The position numbers were made by a program, and so were the translations under genes. 64,000 nucleotides of DNA, from positions 1 through 64,000 of the forward strand of contig CAJWLL010000008.1 of assembly GCA_913043275.1 (NCBI GenBank), in the 5' to 3' direction. Below, one piece after another: positions 36,161 through 45,263 of the stretch. Under the pieces are notes generated by a model. It was given only the letters and a program-made list of their open reading frames with translations, made no database searches and had not been told where the DNA came from. Each line of letters begins with the position of its first letter. The first letter of the stretch is position 1. Source of the DNA: an uncultured Flavobacteriaceae bacterium (GTDB taxonomy: Bacteria > Bacteroidota > Bacteroidia > Flavobacteriales > Flavobacteriaceae).

Positions 36161-38488
36161 ATGGCTAAATCCGCCCCTAGGCAAGCTTCACTTGACACTT
36201 CCAATTTTATTTCCTCCCTACTCATTATTGCATTTCTGTTGGTGGGATTTGTTCCCAATTTGGGAGCCGTAGACAAAATTGCACCTCAGTGGCTTTACCT
36301 AAGTCTTATAAACCTCTTATGTGGTGTTTTTTTATTCATCAACCGTAAAATTTTTAAAGAGCGTTTTTTGTTCGTATTGACTTCCTATATGAGTCTGTCC
36401 TACATTGGTTTTGTGGTCTGGGCAGCCTTCTCCTATTTTTATGCCATCAATCCTACAGAGGTATTGGTAAATATAGTACGTCAATTCAATACCCTATTTA
36501 TGTTTTTACATCTTGGGATTTTGCTTTACAACATCAAAGACAAAAACCGTTTGCTCTCCTTGGCCATTATGGCCATACTGACAGTAGAGTTATATGCGGT
36601 ATTGGAACAAGCCCTACAAATGTATAAGGCTGGTTATATTGATTCTGGTAGCTTAAAGGGTGTAACTGCAAATAGAAATATTACAGCTTTCTCTATTGCT
36701 ATTAAGATTCCATATGTGATGTATCTTATTTTTAGAAATCCAAAACTGTGGTTAAAGATGACTTATTTCTTTGTAATATTTATGAGCCTTTTTTCATTAA
36801 GTATGATCCAAAGTAGGGCTTCATACATTGCAGCAGCATTAATCGGTGTAATGATTTTGGCATGGACTTTATTAAACTATTTTAAATCTCGCTCTTTTAG
36901 GGAGTTTTTCATAAACCTTTATTATTTGTTGCCCTTAATTCTAGCTTTGATTTTGAATAAAGTTTTAATTTCTGACAAGGGCGCAGATGCATTATCTCGT
37001 GCCGCTACGATATCTATAAGTACTAATGATGGTTCGGTCAACCAGCGCCTTCGTTATTATGAAGATGTTTTGACTCATATCACCAAAAACCCCATTAGGG
37101 GGGTTGGGATTGGAAATTGGAAACTGACTTCCATTAATTATGATAAAGAAGACATGTCGGGGTATATCGTGCCATATCATGCTCATAGCGATTTTATTCA
37201 ATTGGGAGCAGAACTCGGTTTTATTGGTTTTTTACTTTACCTCGGGGTATTTATGTTTGCCGTCTATTTTGCCTTTGTGATCTTATTTAAATCAGATCTA
37301 GATGTAGACAACAAATGGTTTGTTTTATTTCTTATCAACGCATTGGGCGTTTATTTTATCGATGCCAATTTGAACTTTCCTATCGCCCGTCCACAAGTTT
37401 TGGCCCCATGGGCCCTGACCATGGCTTTAATTGCCTTTTATTATCATCAGGCAACAAAAAGAAAAGCTTCCCCTAAAAAGGTTAAAGCGTTTACTTTTTT
37501 CCCATTTTTGACAATAGTACTGATGGTGCCTTCAATTATAATTACTAATACTACATATAAATCGCTAAAAGGGCAGTTAGTTTTACTAAGAGATTTTAAT
37601 ACTAACAAGTTTTCCGTTTCACTTGATAAAATAGATTATATAACCCCCGAGTTACCAAATATTACAGTAACGACTATTCCAATGAAGTCCATCAAGGCTA
37701 GATACTATCGCAACGCTAAAAAATATGATAAAGCTTTAGCTCTGCTTAACCAGGGGATACTCGCTAATCCTTATTTGTTTTTTAGTGAAAACCTTAAGGC
37801 TCAGATTTTCCTTGAGCAAGGCAAAATAGATAGTGCTGAGGTCAACGCCAGAAAAGCTTTCTATGGATTACCTAAAAATGCTCTTCATGCTACGACTTAT
37901 GCTCAAATTTTACAGATTACAAAAAATTTATCAGAAGCCAAGAAAGTTTTTAATGAATTAAGTTATAAATCTGGACCCATAATTTGGAAAAACTTTTTGA
38001 TAATGCTTTCTCAGATTGCCCCTCCTGGGGATCTTGATTTGATTAATTTTTCTACCAAAGCTGCGGAATTTTTCCCCGAAGATAAAGAACTTTTTTCTAT
38101 CAAGAAACTAGCTGTTATTGGTCAATTAAAAGTAAATGAAGCGGCAAATATATCTCAAAAGGGATTGGATTTTTTTAACCGACAACTTTATGTTGAGGCT
38201 GCTATTGAATTTGAGAATGCTTCAAAAATTGATTTTCTTGAATATGCTCACTTTGAGAATGCCGCTAGTGCATATTTTATGGCTGGGGATAATCAAAATG
38301 CTTTATTTTTTTCTAACAAAGTAATTAATGAGTTTCAGATTAAAACAGGGAAATCTGAGTATATTAATGGATTAGTATACTTTAATTTTGGAGATAATCT
38401 AAGGGCTTGTGAGCTATTACAAAAAGCAATTGATTACGGTTACAGTCAAGCTCAAGCCACCTTTGACCAGCGGCGATGTAATAAATGA
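36161..38488 (+). CDS. O-antigen ligase/polymerase family protein with C-terminal TPRs
   Basis: A 775-residue protein starting at ATG 36161; the in-frame TTG at 36134 is less likely. The first about 430 residues hold some ten membrane helices and the Wzy/WaaL loop with RGVGIGNWKL and a His-containing VPYHAHSDFIQLGAELGFIGF (about residues 312-360). The C-terminal 270 residues are soluble TPR-like helices (KYDKALALLNQGI, EQGKIDSAEVNARKAFYG). Members join or polymerize surface polysaccharide repeats at the periplasmic face. The gene is followed 19 bases later by a sugar dehydrogenase. Confidence 0.85.
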   Translation: MAKSAPRQASLDTSNFISSLLIIAFLLVGFVPNLGAVDKIAPQWLYLSLINLLCGVFLFINRKIFKERFLFVLTSYMSLSYIGFVVWAAFSYFYAINPTEVLVNIVRQFNTLFMFLHLGILLYNIKDKNRLLSLAIMAILTVELYAVLEQALQMYKAGYIDSGSLKGVTANRNITAFSIAIKIPYVMYLIFRNPKLWLKMTYFFVIFMSLFSLSMIQSRASYIAAALIGVMILAWTLLNYFKSRSFREFFINLYYLLPLILALILNKVLISDKGADALSRAATISISTNDGSVNQRLRYYEDVLTHITKNPIRGVGIGNWKLTSINYDKEDMSGYIVPYHAHSDFIQLGAELGFIGFLLYLGVFMFAVYFAFVILFKSDLDVDNKWFVLFLINALGVYFIDANLNFPIARPQVLAPWALTMALIAFYYHQATKRKASPKKVKAFTFFPFLTIVLMVPSIIITNTTYKSLKGQLVLLRDFNTNKFSVSLDKIDYITPELPNITVTTIPMKSIKARYYRNAKKYDKALALLNQGILANPYLFFSENLKAQIFLEQGKIDSAEVNARKAFYGLPKNALHATTYAQILQITKNLSEAKKVFNELSYKSGPIIWKNFLIMLSQIAPPGDLDLINFSTKAAEFFPEDKELFSIKKLAVIGQLKVNEAANISQKGLDFFNRQLYVEAAIEFENASKIDFLEYAHFENAASAYFMAGDNQNALFFSNKVINEFQIKTGKSEYINGLVYFNFGDNLRACELLQKAIDYGYSQAQATFDQRRCNK

Positions 38489-38507
38489 ATCCCTATAAAT
38501 TTCTTAA

Positions 38508-39764
38508 ATGAAATACAAAATTGCAGTAATTGGATTGGGATACGTTGGTTTACCACTTGCAGCTGCATTTTCCAAAAAATACACAGTTTTGGGTTATGAC
38601 AATGACTCAGCAAGAGTAAGAGAGCTTAAGTCTGGCATTGACAGAATCGACCAGTTTTCAAAAGCAGATTTAATACAATTGCATAATTTTCTTAATTTTT
38701 CAGATAATCCTGAATCACTGTCTGATTATAACACCTATATCATCACCGTTCCTACTCCGGTTACTCCCTCCAAAAAACCTGATCTGTCTTTTTTGATGAA
38801 TGCTTCAAAAACTGTGGGGCGTTATCTTAAAAAAGGAGATACAGTCATCTATGAAAGTACTGTATATCCAGGATGTACTGAGGAGGACTGTGTTCCGGTT
38901 TTAGAAAAAACATCGGGATTGAAATTTAACACCGATTTTTTTTGTGGTTATTCTCCCGAACGCATCAATCCAGGTGATAAAATCAACACCCTAACCCAAA
39001 TAAAGAAAGTAATTTCAGGTTCTACTCCTAAGGTAACTGAAAAAGTCGATGCATTGTACCTTTCCATCATTAAAGCAGGAACATATAAAGCACCCTCGAT
39101 CAAGGTAGCCGAGGCTGCAAAAGCCATTGAGAATGCACAGCGTGATCTTAATATTTCATTTGTAAATGAATTGGCTTTGATTTTTGATCGTATGCAAATT
39201 GATACTCATGACGTGCTTGAGGCTGCTGCAACTAAGTGGAACTTTCTTCCCTTTAAACCGGGTCTTGTGGGTGGACACTGTATAAGTGTTGATCCTTATT
39301 TTTTAACCCACAAAGCGATCGAATTGGGATACACTCCGGAGGTCATTTTGTCGGGCAGAAATGTTAACAATAGTATTCCACAATTTGTTGCGGCCAAAGT
39401 GGTCGATTTGATGCGGCAAAAAGAAATCTATAATAAGGATGCTAAGGCGTTGATTTTAGGAATTACTTTTAAAGAGAATTTTAATGATATTAGAAACTCT
39501 AAGGTTCCCGAAATATACAAAGCTTTAGAGGCCGAAGGTCTTGAAGTAGAAGTATATGACCCATTGGCCGATCCTGAATTGGTAAAAAAAGAATACGGAA
39601 TTTCTCTCACCAAAGCTCCCAGAAAATATGAAGCTGTAATTCTTGCAGTGGCACACCAGGTGTTTCTTGAAAATGGAGTTAGGAAATATAAAAACTCCAA
39701 TGGAGCTGTACTCTACGATATCAAGTCTTCCCTCGATAGAGAAGTCATCGACGGAAGGCTCTAG
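38508..39764 (+). CDS. UDP-N-acetylhexosamine / nucleotide-sugar dehydrogenase (WbpO/TviB-like)
   Basis: A 418-residue NAD-dependent dehydrogenase. The Rossmann start is AVIGLGYVGLPLA (residues 6-18) and VPTPV lies near residue 81. The YESTVYPGCTEE block and the catalytic Cys258 in VGGHCISVDPYF follow, with a C-terminal substrate-binding domain (GITFKENFNDIRNSKV). This pattern fits the WbpO/TviB branch that oxidizes UDP-GlcNAc or UDP-GalNAc to the uronic acid, supplying an acidic sugar for the surface glycan. It belongs with the upstream O-antigen ligase gene. Confidence 0.88.
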   Translation: MKYKIAVIGLGYVGLPLAAAFSKKYTVLGYDNDSARVRELKSGIDRIDQFSKADLIQLHNFLNFSDNPESLSDYNTYIITVPTPVTPSKKPDLSFLMNASKTVGRYLKKGDTVIYESTVYPGCTEEDCVPVLEKTSGLKFNTDFFCGYSPERINPGDKINTLTQIKKVISGSTPKVTEKVDALYLSIIKAGTYKAPSIKVAEAAKAIENAQRDLNISFVNELALIFDRMQIDTHDVLEAAATKWNFLPFKPGLVGGHCISVDPYFLTHKAIELGYTPEVILSGRNVNNSIPQFVAAKVVDLMRQKEIYNKDAKALILGITFKENFNDIRNSKVPEIYKALEAEGLEVEVYDPLADPELVKKEYGISLTKAPRKYEAVILAVAHQVFLENGVRKYKNSNGAVLYDIKSSLDREVIDGRL

Positions 39765-40029
39765 TTTTTTAAAAATATTTAATTATGTATTTCAATTGAA
39801 AAATAATTTAACTAATTGATTGTTAGGCAGTTGTTTTTCTTTATGACACCTTTTATTTTTTGACTAAAACTAAATACTAAAAAAACTTGATAAATAGTTT
39901 TGTTATTTAGTTATTATCAAGTACTTTTGGTACTCATTAATGCATGGAATACGTTTGATAAAAATTTAATCCCCTTAATTAATTGGTTTAACCTTCAATT
40001 ATTTTAAGGGGTTTTTTCTTTTAAAAAGT
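39765..40029 (+). promoter_or_regulatory. Structured leader upstream of UpxY
   Basis: The 265 bases ahead of the antiterminator gene carry three candidate RNA hairpins in series. CTTGATAA (39886-39893) pairs with TTATCAAG (39914-39921). AGTAC pairs with GTACT around 39920-39934. A long terminator stem follows at 39971-40011. No gene fits the segment. This is the layout expected of an attenuated polysaccharide operon, so a promoter should lie near 39765-39880. Confidence 0.6.
39971..40022 (+). terminator. Terminator/attenuator hairpin just before UpxY
   Basis: CCCCTTAA at 39971-39978 pairs with TTAAGGGG at 40004-40011. TAATTG/CAATTA and a small GGTT/AACC inner pairing can extend the stem. A T-rich tract, TTTTTTCTTTT, follows directly to 40022. 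The start codon of UpxY is at 40030, so a transcript stopping here would never reach the operon. Confidence 0.75.
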
Positions 40030-40503
40030 ATGAAAAAAAAATGGTTTGTAGTTTATACCCGCCCCCAGCAAGAGCTTAAAGTAGCTCAACAGCTCTCTGC
40101 TATGGGAATTACAAACTACTGTCCAACCATTACCCTTGTGAAACAATATTCCGATAGAAAGAAAAAAGTAATTAAACCCCTACTTTCTTCTTATGTAATG
40201 GTCCATTTGGAGGAAAATAATCATGAGAAAGTTTTTTCATGCTCTGGAATCGTACGCTATCTGTTTTTCCTCGGAAAACCAGCAGTTGTTCCAGTCTTTG
40301 AAATTGATCTAATGCAGGATCACCTAAACGGGGTTTATAGCGATATTAAATTAGCTACCTTAACTGTGGGGGAGTCCCATACAATTAGTAAAGGGCCTTT
40401 TTCAGGGGTCTGTGGAAAGGTAGTTCAAACAGATAATACAAAAGTTAAATTAGAGCTAGCATCACTAGGGATGAGTATTACCCTTAAAAAACAGGCGGCT
40501 TAA
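40030..40503 (+). CDS. UpxY-family (NusG-like) transcription antiterminator
   Basis: A 157-residue NusG paralogue. The N-terminal NGN domain starts WFVVYTRPQQELKVAQQL, then YCPTITLVKQYSDRKKKVIKPLLSSYVMV. A KOW-like C-terminal stretch is present at GPFSGVCGKVVQTDNTKVKLELASLG. UpxY proteins in Bacteroides bind early in the transcript of their own capsule operon and let polymerase read through. Its position as first gene of the long glycan operon, directly behind a terminator hairpin, fits that role. Confidence 0.9.
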   Translation: MKKKWFVVYTRPQQELKVAQQLSAMGITNYCPTITLVKQYSDRKKKVIKPLLSSYVMVHLEENNHEKVFSCSGIVRYLFFLGKPAVVPVFEIDLMQDHLNGVYSDIKLATLTVGESHTISKGPFSGVCGKVVQTDNTKVKLELASLGMSITLKKQAA

Positions 40504-40526
40504 AGACTTAACTTTTTAAAATTTCA

Positions 40527-40607
40527 ATGGAAAATATAACTTTGCCCAATTGGGACAGATGGGGCGGAGCCGTCTTAAAAACCAAAGATTCTAATTATGC
40601 TAGGTGA
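40527..40607 (+). other. Possible 26-codon micro-ORF and GC-rich element after UpxY
   Basis: In the 93-base gap after UpxY, ATG 40527 opens 26 codons (MENITLPNWDRWGGAVLKTK and six more) that end with TGA at 40605-40607, overlapping the next start codon. Inside it, GGGGCGGAGCCGTC at 40561-40574 stands out as GC-rich and loosely resembles the ops element (GGCGGTAGCGTG) used by the NusG paralogue RfaH. It may be a coupled peptide, a cis-acting antitermination signal, or chance. Confidence 0.35.
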
Positions 40608-41115
40608 GCTAATCACTTCTAAAACACGCCTTCGATTACTAATTAAATTTTTTATCTCTCAGGCCAATCGGGGGTATCTAAATGGGCTTGCCACAGAGAT
40701 GGGTGAATCCACAAACGCCATTCGAAAAGAGCTTAATCACCTGCAAGGTGCAGGCTATTTAGAAAAAGTAAAAATGGATAATAAAGTCGAGTACAAGGCT
40801 AACATCAAACATCCACTGTTTGAAGTGATGCAAAAAGTAGTTTTTAAGCATCTCGGGCTAGAGGATGTTGTTGAGACTGTTTTGGAGCGAATGGGAGGTG
40901 TGGATCAGATCATCTTAGTAGGAGATTACGCCAAAGGAAACGACTCCGGTCTCATTGAAGTATTTTTAATTGGCCAGGGGCTTAATATGCAATACATTAT
41001 CCAGCTTGAGGATAAAATCGAAGACCTTATCGGGCGAAAAGTCAGCTTCTATTTAGCCTCTAAGTTTTTAGCGGATCGAGAACATATTGTACTATTTAAT
41101 TCAAAAGATAAATGA
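40597..41115 (+). CDS. Winged-helix protein with nucleotidyltransferase-like C-terminal domain
   Basis: A 172-residue protein. Residues 1-75 are an ArsR/MarR-like winged helix (LITSKTRLRLLIKFF, ATEMGESTNAIRKELNHLQGAGYLE). Residues 95-165 look like a minimal nucleotidyltransferase fold (VDQIILVGDYAKGNDSGLIEVFLIG), probably inactive because the GS-x-DxD motif is not intact. Such proteins often sit at the head of polysaccharide operons in Bacteroidota, where they may regulate. It overlaps the next gene by 4 bases. Confidence 0.75.
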   Translation: MLGELITSKTRLRLLIKFFISQANRGYLNGLATEMGESTNAIRKELNHLQGAGYLEKVKMDNKVEYKANIKHPLFEVMQKVVFKHLGLEDVVETVLERMGGVDQIILVGDYAKGNDSGLIEVFLIGQGLNMQYIIQLEDKIEDLIGRKVSFYLASKFLADREHIVLFNSKDK

Positions 41116-41462
41116 TATCTATAGAGAGTGAAGAGCGTCCTTGGGGACGATTTTTTGTGCTGCATGATGAGCCGACCTATAAGCTTAAGCGAATAGAAGT
41201 AGATCCAGGGGGAAGACTCTCCTATCAGTTCCATCATAAACGCTCTGAGGCTTGGACCATACTAGAAGGAACGGGCATAATTACTTTAGATGGACAGGAT
41301 AAAAGTTATACCAAAGTGCAAACAGTACTTATCCCTCAAGGAGTAAAACACCGGATTGAAAATAAAGAAGAGCAGAAAGTAGTTTTTATTGAAGTTCAAA
41401 CGGGCAGCTATTTTGGAGAGGATGATATTGTAAGAATTCAAGACGATTATAATAGTGCCTAA
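41112..41462 (+). CDS. Mannose-6-phosphate isomerase-type cupin
   Basis: A 116-residue single cupin. The family block ERPWGRFFVLHDEPTYKLKRI opens it, then the metal-site segment LSYQFHHKRSEAWTILEGTG, VLIPQGVKHRIEN and VVFIEVQTG. This is the C-terminal isomerase domain of bifunctional mannose-1-phosphate guanylyltransferases occurring alone. It may interconvert hexose-6-phosphates or bind a sugar nucleotide. The next ATG follows immediately after its stop. Confidence 0.85.
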   Translation: MISIESEERPWGRFFVLHDEPTYKLKRIEVDPGGRLSYQFHHKRSEAWTILEGTGIITLDGQDKSYTKVQTVLIPQGVKHRIENKEEQKVVFIEVQTGSYFGEDDIVRIQDDYNSA

Positions 41463-41888
41463 ATGAGTAAACCAAAAGCGATAATAGTTTCTGGATATTT
41501 TAACCCCCTTCATAAGGGGCATATAGAACTCTTTCATAATGCCAAAGAAAAAGGCGATGAGCTTTTTGTGATTGTAAATAATGACCATCAAAGAGGTCTT
41601 AAAGGCTCCAAAGAGTTTATGAGTGAAAATGAGCGAGTTTTAATTGTCAGTGAACTTAAAATCGTTGATAAGGTTTTCTTATCCATTGATCAGGAAGGAA
41701 CAGTATGTGGTTCAATCGAAAAAATTTTCAAAGAATTTGGTAATTTTTACGATCTGTATTTTGCTAATGGTGGTGACCAGAATAATGATATATGTCCTGA
41801 GCTTCCGCTTTGTAATAAATATGGAATTGGTCTTATTGATGGATTAGGAGATAAGATACAATCTTCATCTTGGCTATTAAAAAAATAA
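41463..41888 (+). CDS. Cytidylyltransferase (TagD/HldE-C-like)
   Basis: A 141-residue Rossmann-type nucleotidyltransferase. SGYFNPLHKGHIELFHNAKEKG carries the HxGH nucleotide-binding motif (HKGH, about residues 18-21). The usual ISSxxT-like end motif reads IQSSSWL. Members make CDP-glycerol, ADP-heptose or similar activated alcohols and sugars. The neighbours do not settle which. It sits between the cupin and the UDP-glucose dehydrogenase with one base spacing. Confidence 0.8.
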   Translation: MSKPKAIIVSGYFNPLHKGHIELFHNAKEKGDELFVIVNNDHQRGLKGSKEFMSENERVLIVSELKIVDKVFLSIDQEGTVCGSIEKIFKEFGNFYDLYFANGGDQNNDICPELPLCNKYGIGLIDGLGDKIQSSSWLLKK

Positions 41889-41889
41889 A

Positions 41890-43221
41890 ATGGAGGTAAA
41901 AAACATTTGTTGTATTGGAGCTGGGTATGTTGGAGGACCTACTATGGCAGTTATAGCCCTAAAGTGCCCCCACATCAAAGTCACCGTTTTAGACGCCAAT
42001 CCAGAGAAGATAAAAGCTTGGAACGGGACTTTAGATTCCTTGCCTGTTTATGAGCCAGGTCTAGCTGAGGTAGTAAAAGAGGCACGAGGAAGAAACCTTT
42101 TTTTTTCAAATGATATCGCTGGAAATATCGAAAAAGCTGAGATGATCTTTATGGCGGTTAATACCCCCACTAAAACAGAAGGTGAAGGAGCGGGTATGGC
42201 TGCTGATCTTCGTTACATTGAAGCCTGCGCTTATGATATTGCAAAGTATTCCAAATCAGATAAAATAGTAATTGAAAAGTCAACCCTTCCAGTTCGAACA
42301 GCAGAAAAGATAAAGGATATATTAGATAAGAATTCTACCAACATCCACTTTGAAATACTTTCAAATCCAGAGTTTTTAGCTGAGGGAAGTGCCATTCAGG
42401 ATCTCTTTAAATCAGACCGAGTTTTAATAGGAGGTGATGAATCAGAGTCTGGACAACAAGCGGTTAAGGCCCTAGTTGATATTTATGCCAATTGGATTTC
42501 AAAAGAGAAAATCTTAACTACGAATGTATGGTCCTCTGAGCTTGCTAAACTCGCTTCAAATGCCATGCTGGCCCAGCGTATATCTTCAATAAACAGTCTT
42601 TCTGCACTTTGTGAAAAAACAGGTGCAGATATAAAAGAATTATCCAAAGCAATTGGATCGGATCATCGTATAGGGCCACATTTTTTAAATGCTTCGGTTG
42701 GTTTTGGGGGGAGTTGTTTTCAAAAAGATATATTAAATTTAGTGTATTTATGTAAATATTATGGTTTGGATGAAGTTGCTGATTATTGGCATCACGTAAT
42801 CAAAATAAATGACTTTCAGAAAAAAAGATTTGCTCAAAAAATTTTAGATTATTTTGGAGGTAACTTAAATGGCAAGGTAATTTTAATTCTAGGTTGGGCA
42901 TTTAAAGAAAACACGAATGACTCCAGAGAATCACCAGCTATATATGTATCAAATTACTTATTCAAAGCAGGTGCATCATTAGTTATTTTTGATCCTAAGG
43001 TTTCACAAAATAATATTATTAGTGATATTGAGAATTACTGGGAAATAAAATATAAAGAATCATCTGAAAATTTGCTGATATTAGACGAATTGGAAACAGC
43101 CAACCTAAATATAGATTGTATTGCTATACCAACTTTTTGGTCTCAATTTGAAAAATTCTTGCTAAGATTTTCTTCTGACTTAAATACATATAATAAACCA
43201 ATCTTTCAAATAAAAAATTAA
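41890..43221 (+). CDS. UDP-glucose 6-dehydrogenase, eukaryote-like type
   Basis: A 443-residue enzyme that should oxidize UDP-glucose to UDP-glucuronate. The N-terminal NICCIGAGYVGGPTMAVIALKCP, VNTPTKTEGEGAGMAADLRYIE and LSNPEFLAEGSAI are those of the animal-type UGDH branch. The catalytic Cys276 is in GFGGSCFQKD, and GWAFKENTNDSRESPA begins the C-terminal domain. The reading frame is intact, but the base composition falls sharply within the last third of the gene and stays low downstream, suggesting that the 3' part came with a different cassette. Confidence 0.9.
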   Translation: MEVKNICCIGAGYVGGPTMAVIALKCPHIKVTVLDANPEKIKAWNGTLDSLPVYEPGLAEVVKEARGRNLFFSNDIAGNIEKAEMIFMAVNTPTKTEGEGAGMAADLRYIEACAYDIAKYSKSDKIVIEKSTLPVRTAEKIKDILDKNSTNIHFEILSNPEFLAEGSAIQDLFKSDRVLIGGDESESGQQAVKALVDIYANWISKEKILTTNVWSSELAKLASNAMLAQRISSINSLSALCEKTGADIKELSKAIGSDHRIGPHFLNASVGFGGSCFQKDILNLVYLCKYYGLDEVADYWHHVIKINDFQKKRFAQKILDYFGGNLNGKVILILGWAFKENTNDSRESPAIYVSNYLFKAGASLVIFDPKVSQNNIISDIENYWEIKYKESSENLLILDELETANLNIDCIAIPTFWSQFEKFLLRFSSDLNTYNKPIFQIKN

Positions 43222-43235
43222 ATCCTTTTATATTT

Positions 43236-44393
43236 ATGATACCCTACGGGAGGCAAAATATTATTGACGAGGATGTTGAGGCTGTTATTAAAATCTTAAA
43301 ATCAGACTATCTAACACAGGGACCCACAACTCCAATTTTTGAAAATAATCTTAAAGAATACACAAATACCAAATATTCAGTTGCTCTAATTAATGCTACA
43401 TCTGCACTTCATATTGCATGCTTGTCTTTGGGGCTAAGTAAGGGAGATTTTTTATGGACTTCACCAATTTCATTTGTTGCATCAGCCAATTGTGCTAGGT
43501 ATTGTGGCGCAGAAATCGATTTTGTTGACATTGATTCTTCATCGTATAATTTATGCCCAATAGCCCTAGAAGAAAAATTAATTCAGGCAAAAAAAAACAA
43601 GAGATTGCCTAAAATAATTATACCAGTTCATCTTTCAGGACAATCTTGTGAAATGAAAAGAATCAAAGAACTTTCAGACCAATATGGATTTAAAATTATA
43701 GAAGACGCTTCACATGCAATAGGAGGTGAATATAGAGGTAAAAAAATAGGTAATTGTGAATATTCTGACATCACTGTCTTTAGTTTTCATCCTGTAAAAA
43801 TTATTACCACTTGTGAAGGAGGGGCATGTATGACAAATCAAAAGAAAATTTATAAAAACTTACAAAGTTTACGAAGTCATGGTATTACAAGAGATCCAAT
43901 TGAAATGATTAACAAAAAGCCTGGAGAGTGGTATTATGAACAAATTCAATTAGGGTTTAATTATAGGCTTAATGATCTTCAAGCAGCTTTAGGCATTAGT
44001 CAATTAAAAAGGGTAGATGAATTTGTGAGAGAGAGAAATTCTATTGCAAATTATTATAATAAAATTTTTAAGGGACACCAATTTGTTAGGACACCTAAAT
44101 TAATAAATGATGTCTACTCTTCATATCACTTGTATATAATTAGGGTTGATTCTATTAAAAGGAAAAATATTTTTGATAGATTAAGAAATTCTGGGGTCTT
44201 TGTAAATATACATTATATTCCTATTTATAAGCATCCTTATTACAAAGACATCGAAAGTTCAAGCTTAACTAACTCAGAAAACTATTATAAAGAAGCAATT
44301 AGTATTCCAATATTTCCATTTTTAAAAAAGGAAATGCTTGATCAAATAAAAAAAGTAATTGATGAAGTAGATAATTTTCAAAGCATATTTTAA
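43236..44393 (+). CDS. pseC: PseC-like PLP-dependent sugar aminotransferase
   Basis: A 385-residue DegT-family enzyme. The PseC-type start IPYGRQNIIDEDVEAVIKILKSDYLTQGP is diagnostic. The PLP lysine is Lys188 in SFHPVKIIT, with EDASHAIGG upstream. PseC converts the PseB product, UDP-4-keto-6-deoxy-L-AltNAc, to the 4-amino sugar in pseudaminic acid synthesis. The expected pseB dehydratase gene is not seen upstream; UGDH is the neighbour. The aldo/keto reductase start directly follows the stop codon. Confidence 0.88.
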   Translation: MIPYGRQNIIDEDVEAVIKILKSDYLTQGPTTPIFENNLKEYTNTKYSVALINATSALHIACLSLGLSKGDFLWTSPISFVASANCARYCGAEIDFVDIDSSSYNLCPIALEEKLIQAKKNKRLPKIIIPVHLSGQSCEMKRIKELSDQYGFKIIEDASHAIGGEYRGKKIGNCEYSDITVFSFHPVKIITTCEGGACMTNQKKIYKNLQSLRSHGITRDPIEMINKKPGEWYYEQIQLGFNYRLNDLQAALGISQLKRVDEFVRERNSIANYYNKIFKGHQFVRTPKLINDVYSSYHLYIIRVDSIKRKNIFDRLRNSGVFVNIHYIPIYKHPYYKDIESSSLTNSENYYKEAISIPIFPFLKKEMLDQIKKVIDEVDNFQSIF

Positions 44394-45263
44394 TTGGAGA
44401 AAAAACTTATTCTTGGGACCACGCAATTTGGTTTAAGTTATGGAATTAATAATAAAGTTGGCCAAATTTCAAACAATGAAGCAGCTAAGATTCTTGATTA
44501 TGCTTATGAAAAAGACTTAGTCATCCTTGATACAGCACCTGTTTACGGAAATTCGGAGAAATTAATTGGAGATTATTTGAAAAAAAACAAGCATAAGGAA
44601 TTTAGAATCATAACAAAAATTAGTAGTAATAAAGAGTCCTTATCACAACAATTTTTAAAATCTCTTCAAAATATGAGGGTTGAAAAAGTTAATACTATAC
44701 TTTTCCATTCAATTGAATTATATAAACATTTTAAATCAGAAATAAATTCTTTTTTAGAAAAATTTAAGGGGAGTAGATTCAATGAACTAGGGGTTTCATT
44801 ATACACAAATGACGATATAATTTCTGTGATTGGTGATAAAAGAATTGACAGAGTTCAAGTCCCATTTAATTTGCTTGATAATGCTTCAAAAAGGGAATCT
44901 GTTTTTTTAGAATTAAAAGCAGACTCAAAAAAAGTTGATACTCGATCGATATTTTTGCAGGGTTTGTTCTTTAAGCCTCCCCCAGAAATACCATTCTTTT
45001 TCAATCCAATTCGAGAGGAATTGTTTTCTTTACACAAACTTAGCAAGGATTTTCGAATATCAATAAATTGTATTGCTTTAACATATGCAATTCAAAAGAA
45101 TTATATTGACTCTGTTCTAATAGGAGTTGATTCATTTAACCATCTGAAAAAAAATCTTTCTTCAATTAATAATGAGATTCCAAAAGAATTATCAAACATA
45201 ATTGACTCAATTAATATTAAAGATGAGCACATACTAAACCCAAGTTTATGGCCAAAATTTTAA
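44394..45263 (+). CDS. Aldo/keto reductase family protein
   Basis: A 289-residue TIM-barrel oxidoreductase starting at TTG directly after the PseC stop; no ATG is near. LILGTTQFGLSYGINNKVGQ opens it, and DTAPVYGNSEKLIGDYL carries the catalytic Tyr. The catalytic Lys is in RIITKISSN and the His in NTILFHSIELY. AKR genes of this subtype recur in pseudaminic-type clusters, where their reaction is not settled. It overlaps the next gene by 16 bases. Confidence 0.8.
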   Translation: MEKKLILGTTQFGLSYGINNKVGQISNNEAAKILDYAYEKDLVILDTAPVYGNSEKLIGDYLKKNKHKEFRIITKISSNKESLSQQFLKSLQNMRVEKVNTILFHSIELYKHFKSEINSFLEKFKGSRFNELGVSLYTNDDIISVIGDKRIDRVQVPFNLLDNASKRESVFLELKADSKKVDTRSIFLQGLFFKPPPEIPFFFNPIREELFSLHKLSKDFRISINCIALTYAIQKNYIDSVLIGVDSFNHLKKNLSSINNEIPKELSNIIDSINIKDEHILNPSLWPKF

